Assembly (NCBI RefSeq): GCF_001941625.1
Contig: NZ_CP016076.1
Span: forward strand, 3,410,001-3,474,000
Length of the DNA stretch: 64,000 nucleotides
Reading direction: 5' to 3'
From: Actinoalloteichus fjordicus
GTDB lineage: Bacteria > Actinomycetota > Actinomycetes > Mycobacteriales > Pseudonocardiaceae
The translations under genes and the position numbers were made by a program. The notes beneath the pieces are model-generated. The model searched no databases, was not told where the DNA came from, and worked only from the letters and a program-made list of their open reading frames with translations. Positions 25,592-34,295 of this stretch are shown piece by piece (position 1 is the first letter of the stretch; every line of letters starts with the position of its first letter).

Positions 25592-26740
25592 TCAGTTCGT
25601 CTCCGCAGCGGCCTCGCCTGCTCGCCGCAACTGCTCGGTCAGCGCGTCGAGCTGAGCCTCGGCGCGTTCGGCGCGCGCCAACGCGAGGGCGCGGACCTCC
25701 TCGAAGGCTCGCAGCCGTTCTTCGGCGGCGGTGCGGGCGTCGGCAGCGGCCCGCAGCAGGTCGGCGCGTTGGTCGGCGGCCTCCGCGTGCAGTCGCTCGG
25801 CCTCGGTCGTGGCGAGTCGCCGAGCATCGGCGAGCTCGGCTCGGACTCGCTCCACCTCGGTGCGGGCATCGCTCGCCGTCTGCTCGGCCTGTTGAGCGGA
25901 CACCTCTGCTCGCTCTGCGCGCACCACGGCCTGCTCTCGGGCGGCGCGCTCCTCCGCGATCTCCTCGGCGGCGAGCCGCCTCGCCTCGGTGATCTCCTGA
26001 GCGGCGGCGCGGCGGGCCTGCTCGGTGTCGCGCACGGCCGCTTCGCGGATGCCTTCTACTCGCTCGTCGGCCGCTCGGCGGATTCGGGCGGTCTCCACCT
26101 CGGCCTCGTTCCGCGCCGCCTCGACATCGGCTGCGGCCTGCCGGATCGCCGCTTCCATGCGGCCCTGCAGGTCGCGCAGCTCGTCCTGGGCGATCTCGGC
26201 GGCACGTTCCGCCTGCTCCGCGGCGGCGCTCGCGTCGTCGGCAGCGGCCATGGCCTCGGTGCGGTCCTTCTCTGCGGCCCGCCGACGCCGCTCGGCCTCG
26301 GCGATACCCGATTCGGCCTCGGCGATCCGCCGGGTCGCGTCGGCCTGCGTCGCCTGAATCTGCTCTTCGGCGACTCCGGGGTCGGCCAGGGTGTTCAGCT
26401 CGGCCACGGCCTGCTGCATGGTCTTGCTGACCTGGGTCGCCAACCCGCGAAACTGCGTCAGCAGGTCATCAGCCCTGATCTTCGCGGCGGTGACCGGTCC
26501 AGCCTGTTTCGTCACGGTGACGTTACTCGTGACGTCGTTCCCCTCCTGGGAGAGCCGCTGTCGCTCTCGCCAGGCCCGCCACCGGGTGTGCTCCGCAAGA
26601 TCGCAGTACTCCGACGGTCTGCCGGGTCCCGCGCCTCGATGCACCGCGCGCTCACAGCCGGGATAGTTGCAGGTGTTCGTCTTGGCGGCTGCCTCGCTCG
26701 ACGTCGCCGTCGTGGTCTCGGGGAGCTCCTGCGTGGTCAT
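25592..26740 (-). CDS. Long coiled-coil protein with N-terminal Cys/His motif
   Basis: 382 residues. After a Thr/Ala-rich N-terminus comes CNYPGCERAVHRGAGPGRPS, then YCDLAEHTRWRAWRERQR: four Cys/His spaced like a small zinc knuckle that in related proteins precedes a nucleic-acid-binding segment. Residues ~130-375 are an almost uninterrupted Ala/Glu/Arg coiled coil (for example ADERVEGIREAAVRDTEQAR). Such proteins are often called chromosome-segregation or KfrA-like, but the evidence here is only the architecture. ATG 26740 chosen. Stands alone. Confidence 0.75.
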   Translation of the reverse strand: MTTQELPETTTATSSEAAAKTNTCNYPGCERAVHRGAGPGRPSEYCDLAEHTRWRAWRERQRLSQEGNDVTSNVTVTKQAGPVTAAKIRADDLLTQFRGLATQVSKTMQQAVAELNTLADPGVAEEQIQATQADATRRIAEAESGIAEAERRRRAAEKDRTEAMAAADDASAAAEQAERAAEIAQDELRDLQGRMEAAIRQAAADVEAARNEAEVETARIRRAADERVEGIREAAVRDTEQARRAAAQEITEARRLAAEEIAEERAAREQAVVRAERAEVSAQQAEQTASDARTEVERVRAELADARRLATTEAERLHAEAADQRADLLRAAADARTAAEERLRAFEEVRALALARAERAEAQLDALTEQLRRAGEAAAETN

Positions 26741-27002
26741 GAGGCGTGAGCCTAGTGTTCGCCGTGGGCAGACGTTTCTCACGAAACGCGCGTGGTGATT
26801 CGTTCGTGGTGATGAAATCCGGTGCCGTCCTGGCGATGGTTCATCGAGGGTGATCCGATCGGCAGGCCGTTCACGGGACTGCCTGTTCTCGATGCGCCGC
26901 CCCGGCCGGGGCGGCGTCCGGCGTCGCCGCAGCCGAGCTGAGGTCCGATGTGGACGATGCGCTGTTCCGTCCGGGCAGGCTGCCCCGGTAGCATCCCTGC
27001 CG

Positions 27003-27686
27003 ATGACGATGCACGCGCCCCGATCGGACCCGTCGGGCCGTGCCGGTCCGATGCCGACAGATGCGTTGAGCTGGGTCGGGCGCAAAGTACGCCTGCGCCA
27101 GATCGTCCCCGCCGACCGCCGTACCTTGACGGGTTTCGATCGAGACTCGACTCGCAGCCCCGCTTCGCAGATCGGCGGATACCGGCACTGGGCGGAGCAT
27201 CGGACCGCGCCCTCCGATTCGGGCGACGACTTCCGGTTCGCGATCGAGACCCTCTACGGCCGGATGCTGGTCGGGTCGATGTCCGCCGTCCAGACGGACG
27301 CCGCGTCGGGTCGGTTCAGCTACGGCATCGGCATCGGGACCGCACATCGGCGCTGTGGTTACGCGGGCGACGCCATCACCGTGTTGCTCAACTTCATGTT
27401 CGGCAGGCGCCGTTACCAGAAGTGCGAGGTCAGCATCTACGGCGGCAACCTCGCCTCCCTGTCGCTCCACAGCGGACTCGGCTTCCGCGAAGAGGGCAGG
27501 CCGCGAGACACCGAACTGCTGCGCGGCGAGGTGAAGTATCCGGTGCTGATGGGCATCACGGCTCACGAGTTCGCAGTCCGCCACCCCCACGGCACGACAT
27601 CCGCACCGTCGGACCAGTCCCGACGCGGCAGGCATTCACGGACGCGCCGCCGCGGCCGACACTGGCGCGGCCAAGACTCCGGCTGA
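27003..27686 (+). CDS. GNAT-family N-acetyltransferase
   Basis: Start ATG 27003. WVGRKVRLRQIVPADRRTLT opens a RimJ/RimL-like domain; FSYGIGIGTAHRRCGYAGDA and ITVLLNFMF give the acetyl-CoA-binding region, and YGGNLASLSLHSGLGFREEG the late Asn/Gly motif. The last 35 residues are basic (RRGRHSRTRRRGRHWRGQD) and may bind nucleic acid or be non-conserved. 227 residues. Confidence 0.83.
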   Translation: MTMHAPRSDPSGRAGPMPTDALSWVGRKVRLRQIVPADRRTLTGFDRDSTRSPASQIGGYRHWAEHRTAPSDSGDDFRFAIETLYGRMLVGSMSAVQTDAASGRFSYGIGIGTAHRRCGYAGDAITVLLNFMFGRRRYQKCEVSIYGGNLASLSLHSGLGFREEGRPRDTELLRGEVKYPVLMGITAHEFAVRHPHGTTSAPSDQSRRGRHSRTRRRGRHWRGQDSG

Positions 27687-28332
27687 CGTCGACCGCGCCG
27701 TATCGGTTGCCGACACCGGTCCTCCCCGTGCCGAGACGGACCAGCTCGCCTGGCGGACACGGACGCCCAACCCACGCCAGCGCCATCTCCCGCTGGGGGT
27801 GGCTCTGGTCATCGGGATGGTGCTGATCCCTTCAGCAGGGTGGTCCGCGCTCCGGGTGCTGGTCCGCTCCACCCTCGTCGCCGATTCCCATCCCGGGCTC
27901 GAGCCGGCGACGGAGGAGTGTCCAAGTCAGCTGACACGACCGGCGGATCGATCGTGTTTGCCGGGCGTGGCGCGGGGACGGAGCCTAATCCGGCGATTAT
28001 CGTCCGACGGTGTCCGAAACAATCGATCCGTGAGGGGGATTCACGAATAGGTTCCCTGTTCCGCAGGACTCGAATCGGTGAGACTCCCGCACCGGACACC
28101 GTGGGAGATTGGGAATCCGCCGTCGACACCGGGTAAATAACTCCGCTGTGAGTTGCCTGCACTTGACCAGTGCCGTCCTCGGCCCGGGTGACACAGGGAT
28201 CTCTCGGAAAAATCATCGGCGTATCGAATCGAGGATTCGAGGATCCGCCATACTCGGCGATTCGACGTGCTGACTGGGTCGATCGCGCCGAGAAAGCGGC
28301 TCCGTATCGAGAGAAGGGTGAGAGAGAACGTC
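27687..28332 (+). other. Untranslated region with possible RNA structure upstream of the surface protein
   Basis: About 645 bases with no convincing gene. ACGGTGTCCG (28007-28016) can pair with CGGACACCGT (28093-28102), enclosing a small hairpin CGTGA/TCACG near 28030-28046 and the segment CGGTGAGACTCCCGC. This is reminiscent of structured leader RNAs, but does not match a riboswitch consensus that I know. Confidence 0.3.
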
Positions 28333-29858
28333 ATGAGCGCTGCGAAAGAACCGTCGCCGAAACGCATGGCCAGGGCCCGGATCGGTCGAGATCCCAGCTC
28401 CGCGCTGGCCGTGATGACGGCACTGATCGGCACTGCACTGCTCGGCTCGGCACTGGTTGCCGGGCCCACCGGCACGGCGGCGACCCCCTCCTCCGCCGGG
28501 CTCGCGAGACAGATCGTCGATCCCCAGTTCAACGTCATGGTGGAAGGCGACGCACAGCTCTACGAGAACGAGACCGAGGGCCCGGTGGCCTTGGGCGGCG
28601 ATCTGTCGTTCCGGACCTACAACGTGGCTGCGAACGATCCGGGAACCTACGTGGCCCCCGGTGACGCTCGCCCAGCGGGGCTCGTGGTCGGCGGAGGCAT
28701 CGACTTCGACGACACCCCGATGTACGGGCAACTGCGTGTGCTCCAGAACAGCTACGCCAAGATCGGTGACCTCTCCGGTGCGGAGGTGGTCGACGCAGGC
28801 AACCTCAGCTTCATTCAGGAGGCGGGCACCGTCATGGGCAGCCTGCCCTCGGTGAGCGTGCAGACCGATCAGCCGGTGGAATCGGTCGGGAGTCCCGCGG
28901 GATCGATTTCGCGGGATTGTTCGCGGGGTATCGCAGTATCGCGAGCGGTCTGGCCGGCTGTCCGCAGACGGTGGAACTGCTCGACCAGAATGGCGCGGGA
29001 CCGTGGAACGGCATTGATCCCAACGCCACGATCGAGCTGGTCGACGGCCAGAACATCCTGAACCTGACTGCCGATCAGCTCGCCGTGCTCGACAACATCA
29101 ATCTGGCTCCCGGCAGCCCGGCTCCGGCCGCAGGCCGTTGGCTGATCTTCAACGTCCAGGTAGAGGGTGACTACGTCTTCAGCGTGCCCAACCTCGGCTT
29201 CCAGGGTAATCAGGTCTCCCGGCACATGCTGTGGAACTTCACCACCAGCGGCACCATCACGTTGCCTGCGAGCACGGGCAGGACGGTGTGGGGCACCTTC
29301 TATGCACCCAACGCTCGCCTCGTCGACCTCAGCGCAGGCAACATCGAAGGCAACGTGGTGGTGCGGGAGTTCCAGCACGGTGGCGAGGAGGTCGGCGTCA
29401 GCGGCGGCGAAGTACACCCCGCGTACTTCGAGGATGACGTGATCACTTGTGACGACGTCCCCCCGACGGAGCCGACCGAGCCGACCGAACCCACGGAGCC
29501 GACGGAACCCACGGAGCCGACCGAGCCGACCGAACCGACCGAACCCACGGAGCCGACCGAACCGACCGAACCGACCGAACCGACCGAACCCACGAGCCCG
29601 ACCGAGCCCACGGAACCAACAGAACCAGGTGAGCCGACGGAACCGACCGAGCCCACGAGTCCCGGTGAGCCGACGAGGCCGGAGCCGACCAAGCCGGGTG
29701 GCGGCGGCAGTGTGCATGCCCCCGAGCCCCCGCAGGTCGTCCCCGTCGCGCACGTCGAGCAGGCGAGTTCCGGACGTCTCTTCACGGCGGGCCTCGGCGC
29801 AGTCCTGATCGCATACTCGGTCCTCGTCTTCCTGCGACGTCCTCGACGACTGTCCTGA
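28333..29858 (+). pseudogene. Choice-of-anchor-A-type secreted surface protein with Pro-Thr-Glu stalk, frameshifted
   Basis: ATG 28333 opens a signal-peptide-like N-terminus (ALAVMTALIGTALLGSALVA). The exported domain shows GPVALGGDLSFRTYNVA and GLVVGGGIDFDDTPMYG, features of the choice-of-anchor A domain. The frame is lost around 28880-28892; the +2 frame resumes with GIDFAGLFAGYRSIASGLAG and runs to 29858. After that comes a PTEPTEP stalk, a hydrophobic segment (LFTAGLGAVLIAYSVLVFL) and RRPRR, but no LPxTG-type sortase site, so membrane anchoring is likely. One indel restores a protein of about 508 residues, consistent with either mutation or consensus error. Confidence 0.75.
29463..29690 (+). 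repeat. Coding repeat (PTE)n stalk
   Basis: Degenerate 9-nt repeats of the type CCGACCGAG/CCCACGGAG encode about 25 near-identical Pro-Thr-Glu units, interrupted by PTS and PGE variants. They form an extended acidic stalk between the exported domain and the membrane anchor. Such repeats expand and contract by slippage. Confidence 0.85.
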
Positions 29859-29948
29859 CGCGGTGCCCGCCGTGTCGCGCTCCGGCGCCTCCTGGAACGC
29901 GACGCGATTTGGGCGCGACGGGGGCTGACCCGGTCCCGTCACACCCTG

Positions 29949-29979
29949 ACGCCCGGTGCGAGTACATCGCACCGGGCGT
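29949..29979 (+). terminator. Intrinsic terminator hairpin
   Basis: ACGCCCGGTGCG (29949-29960) and CGCACCGGGCGT (29968-29979) form a perfect 12-bp stem with a 7-nt loop, followed by TGTCATG. It lies 90 bases after the surface-protein stop. Confidence 0.75.
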
Positions 29980-30046
29980 TGTCATGCGGAGACTCCTCAC
30001 CCCGACTAGACCGAGTGCCAGATGATCCAGCGTCTGGCGGCATCCC

Positions 30047-30190
30047 GTGCACCGTCGGCTCGCCGGGCTCGACAAGGCGAACACTCTCCGGCACCACTGC
30101 TTCAAGCAGTTCGAGGTGTCGCCGAGCGACTACCGACGGGCGTTCCACCGGACAGAGCAGCAGGCACCGAGCCTGCACGCCTCCAGATGA
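30047..30190 (+). pseudogene. Remnant of an AraC-family regulator (C-terminal helix-turn-helix)
   Basis: A short frame ending at TGA 30190 reads LDKANTLRHHCFKQFEVSPS, then DYRRAFHRT: the second helix-turn-helix of AraC/XylS proteins (LRRHFRxxxGVSPxxYRRxFR). No upstream portion of such a gene remains in frame. A decayed fragment. Confidence 0.55.
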
Positions 30191-30782
30191 GTCGTCGCGG
30201 CACTCCGCGTGAGCCCCTGCTCGGTGAGCGAGGAACGTCCACGGGTCCCCTGTCCCGGGGCCTGCACGCCATCCCGTTGTCCAGACGGCCCGGCGCCTCG
30301 ACCAGGGCACAACGCGGCTCCCCGGTCGCCGTGGATCCCGTCCGGCGCGGCTGACCAGCGACGCTGCGTGCTCGTCGGCAGTCCCGAGGACACTGCGTCG
30401 CCGCGCCGATCCACTACTGGGGCGGACGGTGCAGGTGTGGTGCCGCGAGGCCGTGCCTGGGGGCTTGTCGCCGGGCTAAGCGGTCGGCGATCGCTCGGAG
30501 GTCTCGTCGTTGTGGCCACGTGGGTGAGCTGGTGTTGTGACGGTCTGTGGAGTTTCGGGTGGGTCGTTATGGCGTGGCGGGGTGCTGGGTCACAGATGTT
30601 GGAAGCGGTGGGTGACCGGCGCTTACGGTCTGGCTTGTACGTCACGGTCCGGTCACGAGAAAAGCATCAAGCAAGGCCCCCCGCGTGTGGGAGTGAGTCC
30701 CCCCGGGATGTGTGGGCCGGTCGGTTTTCCCCGCCGATCGCAGTGGCTGTGCCGTTTCCCCGAGACGCAGGAAAGGTTGACG
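30191..30782 (+). other. Intergenic/leader region upstream of the M23 peptidase
   Basis: About 590 bases without a coding frame. Its right half (30480-30780) changes to a T/G-rich style (GTTGTGGCCACGTGGGTGAG; GGTCCGGTCACGAGAAAAGC), unlike the flanking genes, and probably forms a long 5' leader for the peptidase. In actinobacteria such leaders can carry riboswitches; I looked for the ydaO (c-di-AMP) signature and did not find it. Confidence 0.35.
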
Positions 30783-31514
30783 ATGCCCCGTACCACTCTG
30801 AACGGGCAGTTCACCACCCCGGCGACCCCGGAGCGCACGACCGCTGAAGCTTCCCGCACGACCCGGTTCTCCCGTCGCGGCGCAGGTAAGGCCGTGATCG
30901 CCTCCGCGCTGGCGGGTGCGTTCCTGTTGGGTGGCCAGCCGATGCTGGCCGGTGCCGCCGAGGACGGCGGTCCCGACAACTTCGTGGAGGTCCAGAGCAC
31001 GGAGTCGGTGCTGCCCGCGTTTTATGACAATCCCGCTCGTGGTTTGACGTCGTTGGTGAATGAGACCAAGGCGGAGGCTGATCGGGTGGCGGCGGAGGAG
31101 GCTGCGGCTGCGGAGGCGGCGGCGCGTCCTGATTTCGTGAAGCCTGCGGAGGGCACGTTCACCTCTGGTTTCGGTGGTCGGTGGGGCACCACGCATTACG
31201 GTGTCGACATCGCCAACTCGATTGGTACGCCGGTGGTGGCGGCCACCGAGGGCACCGTGATCAACGCGGGCCCGGCCACGGGCTTCGGCCAGTGGGTGCG
31301 GGTGCAGGCGCCGGACGGCACGATCACCGTCTACGGCCATGTGGAGTCGTTCACCGCTGCGGTGGGCCAGCAGGTGGCCGCGGGCGAGCAGATCGCCACG
31401 GTCGGCAACCGGGGCCAGTCCACCGGCCCGCACCTGCACTTCGAGGTCCAGGTCGGCGGTCAGAAGATCGACCCCCAGCCCTGGCTCGCCGAGCGCGGCA
31501 TCACCCTCCAGTAA
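30783..31514 (+). CDS. Secreted M23 (LytM-type) metallopeptidase
   Basis: 243 residues with a basic N-terminus and hydrophobic signal (AVIASALAGAFLLGGQPMLA) likely cleaved after AGA. The C-terminal peptidase domain has the M23 zinc ligands and active site: THYGVDIAN (HxxxD), YGHVESF, and HLHFEVQ (HxH). It cleaves peptide cross-bridges in the cell wall. ATG 30783 follows GGAAAGG. The central Ala/Glu-rich segment (ADRVAAEEAAAAEAAA) is a helical spacer. Codon style changes from C-rich to T/G-rich within the gene near 31020 and back. Confidence 0.93.
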   Translation: MPRTTLNGQFTTPATPERTTAEASRTTRFSRRGAGKAVIASALAGAFLLGGQPMLAGAAEDGGPDNFVEVQSTESVLPAFYDNPARGLTSLVNETKAEADRVAAEEAAAAEAAARPDFVKPAEGTFTSGFGGRWGTTHYGVDIANSIGTPVVAATEGTVINAGPATGFGQWVRVQAPDGTITVYGHVESFTAAVGQQVAAGEQIATVGNRGQSTGPHLHFEVQVGGQKIDPQPWLAERGITLQ

Positions 31515-31535
31515 GACCACCGAACACCCACACCG

Positions 31536-31567
31536 AGACGCCCGCCAGGACACCCTGGCGGGCGTCT
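31536..31567 (+). terminator. Strong intrinsic terminator
   Basis: AGACGCCCGCCAGG (31536-31549) and CCTGGCGGGCGTCT (31554-31567) form a perfect 14-bp stem with a 4-nt ACAC loop, 21 bases after the M23 stop, followed by TCG. Good rho-independent terminator by actinobacterial standards. Confidence 0.85.
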
Positions 31568-31726
31568 TCGTGCGTCCACGCCCGGGGTCACTGCCCGAGA
31601 GCACCTCGCCCACTACGGCCTCGGGGAACATCGGTACAGCCGTTGGCGCTGAGAACGATCACGGTGAACGCGCCGTCGTGGATACGCAGGGCTACCTGCT
31701 CGCGGTGGAGCACGTCGAGCACGTGA

Positions 31727-32605
31727 TCAGCTGTCCGCGGGGTGGGCGTCGGCAAGGGCCTCGCCGAAGAGCCGTCCGGCGAGTTCCACGCAGCGCATCC
31801 GGGCAGGAGAGAAGTCGTAAGGCATCTTGGTGATCGCTGTGGCGGCACTCATCTCTGTGCCCTCCTCCCCTTTCAGGTCGGCGTCGTAGATCTCGAAGAT
31901 CTTCTCCTCGGCCGCGTCGAGACCAGCTGCCTCGATGGCCTGATTCAGGGCCATTTGGTGAGCGCATCGCTGTACGGCGAGTTCTTCGACGCGCGGGTCG
32001 TCGGGTTCGACGCCGTCGTCGAGGGCGGCCTCGGCCGCCTCAAGACGGTCCTCCTCGGCCCGAAGGTCGGGGTGGGTGGCCAGCACGATGAACGTGCCGG
32101 CCTGGATGGCGGCGCCCAGCGGCCCGAAGATCCGTTCTGTGACTAGCAGGGCGTCCAGATCGGAGGGGCGCAACGCGCCCGGGGGCAGGTGGCTGAGCCG
32201 GTCCGTGACCAGTTCGGAGAGCAGCCCCAGCGGGCTGCCCACCGCCTGCAGGCGCTGGACAGCCGCGCGCCGACGTTTGATGGCGGCCTCCTGCGCCGCC
32301 AAGGTTTCCTCCAGCCTGCTCAGGACCGACTCGATATCCAGGGCGTCGTCTCCAGCTTCGTCCCGGGCTTCGCCGAAGGCGGCCCGCATGTCGTCCAGGC
32401 TGATACCGGCAGCAGCCATCTTGCGGATCCACAGCAGGCGGGTCATGTCGTCATAGCCGTAGCGGCGGCGGCCGTCTCCGCCGCGCTCGGGCTCCGGCAG
32501 CAGACCGATCTCGTGGTAGTGGCGGATGGCGCGTGGGGTGATCCCGGCGAACGCAGCGGCATCACCGATCTTGACCTGTCGGGGAGGCGTGAGGGAGGGG
32601 TACAT
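31727..32605 (-). CDS. MerR-family transcriptional regulator
   Basis: 292 residues: VKIGDAAAFAGITPRAIRHY, HEIGLLPEPERGGDGRRRYG and DDMTRLLWIRKMAAAGISLD are the MerR helix-turn-helix and wing; SVLSRLEETLAAQEAAIKRR is the dimerising coiled coil. The C-terminal ~150 residues resemble the effector region of MerR proteins that sense small drugs or stress (TipA-like length); no metal-binding Cys cluster is visible. Start MYPSLTPP at 32605. Confidence 0.88.
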   Translation of the reverse strand: MYPSLTPPRQVKIGDAAAFAGITPRAIRHYHEIGLLPEPERGGDGRRRYGYDDMTRLLWIRKMAAAGISLDDMRAAFGEARDEAGDDALDIESVLSRLEETLAAQEAAIKRRRAAVQRLQAVGSPLGLLSELVTDRLSHLPPGALRPSDLDALLVTERIFGPLGAAIQAGTFIVLATHPDLRAEEDRLEAAEAALDDGVEPDDPRVEELAVQRCAHQMALNQAIEAAGLDAAEEKIFEIYDADLKGEEGTEMSAATAITKMPYDFSPARMRCVELAGRLFGEALADAHPADS

Positions 32606-32721
32606 CGCAGACAGAGCCTTTCGTGCTGTGGTGCCCCGACTCCACCACATGCCGCTACGGCATGTGCAACAACCACATCCAGGTGCCATCGGAGTCAGGC
32701 CCTAGCTGCCGCCGGGACCGA

Positions 32722-33263
32722 TCACGACGAACCATCCGCGAGCGCACGGACCTCCGACACCTTCCGGGCCAGCACCGACACCCCCGGCAGCAGCACCCTG
32801 TGCCGGCGCAGCCAGCCCACCGCCTGGTTGAACAGTGCCACCGGCCCTTCGGCGTGCGTCCACGCCCGACCGTGCAGGAACGTACGGAACTTCCGCGCCC
32901 ACTCCGCATCGTGATACTCGTACGCGTCCCGGATCTCCCACGCGTGCTCGTACGCCGTCGGCTTGCGCTCGGTGTACTGCTTCACACACGAGACGTCCTC
33001 GATGCCGAGCTGCTCCCCGAGGTACTGCACCACCGCCCACGGAACGTCCAGCGGGTCGTCCGGGAGGAACCGGCCGATGTAGCACACGGTGCACAACTGA
33101 AGGGCGAACCTGAGCCGGTTGTGATCACCGCGCGCCGCTTCGCGATGAGTGTGCGGTCCTCGTCGTCGAGGAAGAAGAACCGCTCCAGCTCCGGCCGGGT
33201 CAGCTCCTCGTTGACCTTCCCGTACGAAGCCGCCTGCTCGTCGGTCAAGAACTCCACTGGCAT
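32722..33263 (-). pseudogene. Tn3-family transposase remnant A (N-terminal part)
   Basis: From ATG 33263: MPVEFLTDEQAASYGKVNEE and RPELERFFFLDDEDRTLIAK; after a frameshift near 33120 the other frame continues with LQLCTVCYIGRFLPDDPLDV, QYLGEQLGIEDVSCVKQYTE and RTFLHGRAWTHAEGPVALFN, ending at a stop at 32722. These match the N-terminal DNA-binding region of Tn3 transposases and the intact TnpA at 43110-46211 (MPVEFLSDDQASAYG after its start). The DDE domain is missing. A degraded transposase. Confidence 0.8.
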
Positions 33264-33492
33264 GGACCTGACGCTAACGACGCCCGCAGCCACTCAACGA
33301 TCTTCCGCCGAACCCCCGCGCCAGGCCGATCGGCTGTGCTAGAAGCCCATGATCACCGGCTTAGCGTTAACCGCTGTACGGCTGTGCCTCAAGGCCGTCA
33401 TTGGACACGTCGGCGCCTGTCGTCAAACGATCGTTTACCGACCTGCGCCGCTGAGTGGAGGCGTCGCGGATGTTGCGCATTGCGCGCCAGTG

Positions 33493-34146
33493 TCAACCTT
33501 CCGGCCTCGGATCAGGCCGGCCGGTCGGGGCGTATCTGGCGAGCATGGTCTGGACGGCCTGTTCGACGGCGTCGTGGATGTCGGAGGCTGCGGGGTTCCA
33601 GTCGGTCAGCAGCATGCGCGGCCACAGCACGTAGTTGGCGATCATGCCGAGGAACTGGTTCGCGGCGCTCACGGCGTCCGGGACATCAGCGTTGCCCGCC
33701 TGGTGCTCGGATTCCAAGTAGTGCTGAACGGAGGTGAAGTAGGGCAGCTTGCCGAGTGAGAACTGCATCCGTCCCAGTTCGGGGAAACGAGGCAGTTCGG
33801 CGATGACTATCCGGAACAGGGCTGTCATGCCGGGCTGGCCGACCAGGTCGGCATAGCGGTGGCCGACGGTTGTCAGCCCGGAGCGCAGGTCTCCGGTCTG
33901 TGGCCGCGCGGCAGCGTCGCCTGCGTCACGCTGCCAGGACTCGGTGACGATGGCCTCGAAGAGGGCTGCCTTGGTGGGGAACCGCTTGAACAGGGTGGAC
34001 TTCGAGACGCCGGCCGCTTCGGCGATCCGGGCTAGTGAGGTGCCGTCGTAGCCGCGATCCAGGAACAGTTCTGTGGCTGCGGTGGTGATCGCCTCGCGTT
34101 TCTGCTGAGCGAGCCTGCGGTGGTGTGCGGAGAGTTCTGCTGCCAT
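33493..34146 (-). CDS. TetR-family transcriptional regulator
   Basis: 217 residues: LAQQKREAITTAATELFLDR, GYDGTSLARIAEAAGVSKST and LFKRFPTKAALFEAIVTESW. A C-terminal segment DWNPAASDIHDAVEQAVQTM fits the ligand-domain helix bundle. Divergent from the SDR gene at 34296, with two copies of the same palindrome between them. Confidence 0.92.
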   Translation of the reverse strand: MAAELSAHHRRLAQQKREAITTAATELFLDRGYDGTSLARIAEAAGVSKSTLFKRFPTKAALFEAIVTESWQRDAGDAAARPQTGDLRSGLTTVGHRYADLVGQPGMTALFRIVIAELPRFPELGRMQFSLGKLPYFTSVQHYLESEHQAGNADVPDAVSAANQFLGMIANYVLWPRMLLTDWNPAASDIHDAVEQAVQTMLARYAPTGRPDPRPEG

Positions 34147-34167
34147 GCGGACAGTATGCCGCAGACA

Positions 34168-34193
34168 CGAGGCGAGTCACTTGACTCGCCTCG
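34168..34193. promoter_or_regulatory. TetR operator copy 1
   Basis: CGAGGCGAGTCA (34168-34179) and TGACTCGCCTCG (34182-34193) are perfect 12-bp inverted arms with a 2-bp spacer, 22 bases upstream of the TetR start codon. The second copy at 34222-34239 shares the GCGAGTC/GACTCGC core. Confidence 0.8.
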
Positions 34194-34221
34194 ATAGTCC
34201 TGCATACGATACGAGAGCAAG

Positions 34222-34239
34222 GCGAGTCGAGTGACTCGC
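34222..34239. promoter_or_regulatory. TetR operator copy 2
   Basis: GCGAGTC (34222-34228) and GACTCGC (34233-34239) repeat the core of the preceding palindrome, nearer to the SDR gene, suggesting that the same regulator controls both divergent promoters. Confidence 0.7.
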
Positions 34240-34295
34240 ATCCTATCTGTGGCGCCCGGGCGAATTCCGGTGCCCGCGCGGTGGAGGAACAGTTC

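Noticed and set aside
27799-28050. Possible small membrane protein (hydrophobic stretch LPLGVALVIGMVLIPSAGWS).
   Set aside because: Only a GTG without ribosome site, overlaps the region of possible RNA structure and shows no family resemblance; likely chance.
28050-28140. Cobalamin riboswitch.
   Set aside because: CGGTGAGACTCC is similar to the box, but the CCCGC-ACTGT part and the usual downstream gene types are missing.
30480-30780. ydaO (c-di-AMP) riboswitch upstream of the M23 peptidase.
   Set aside because: The expected conserved core (GCCGAATCC-type and GGGGAACCC-type segments) was not found.
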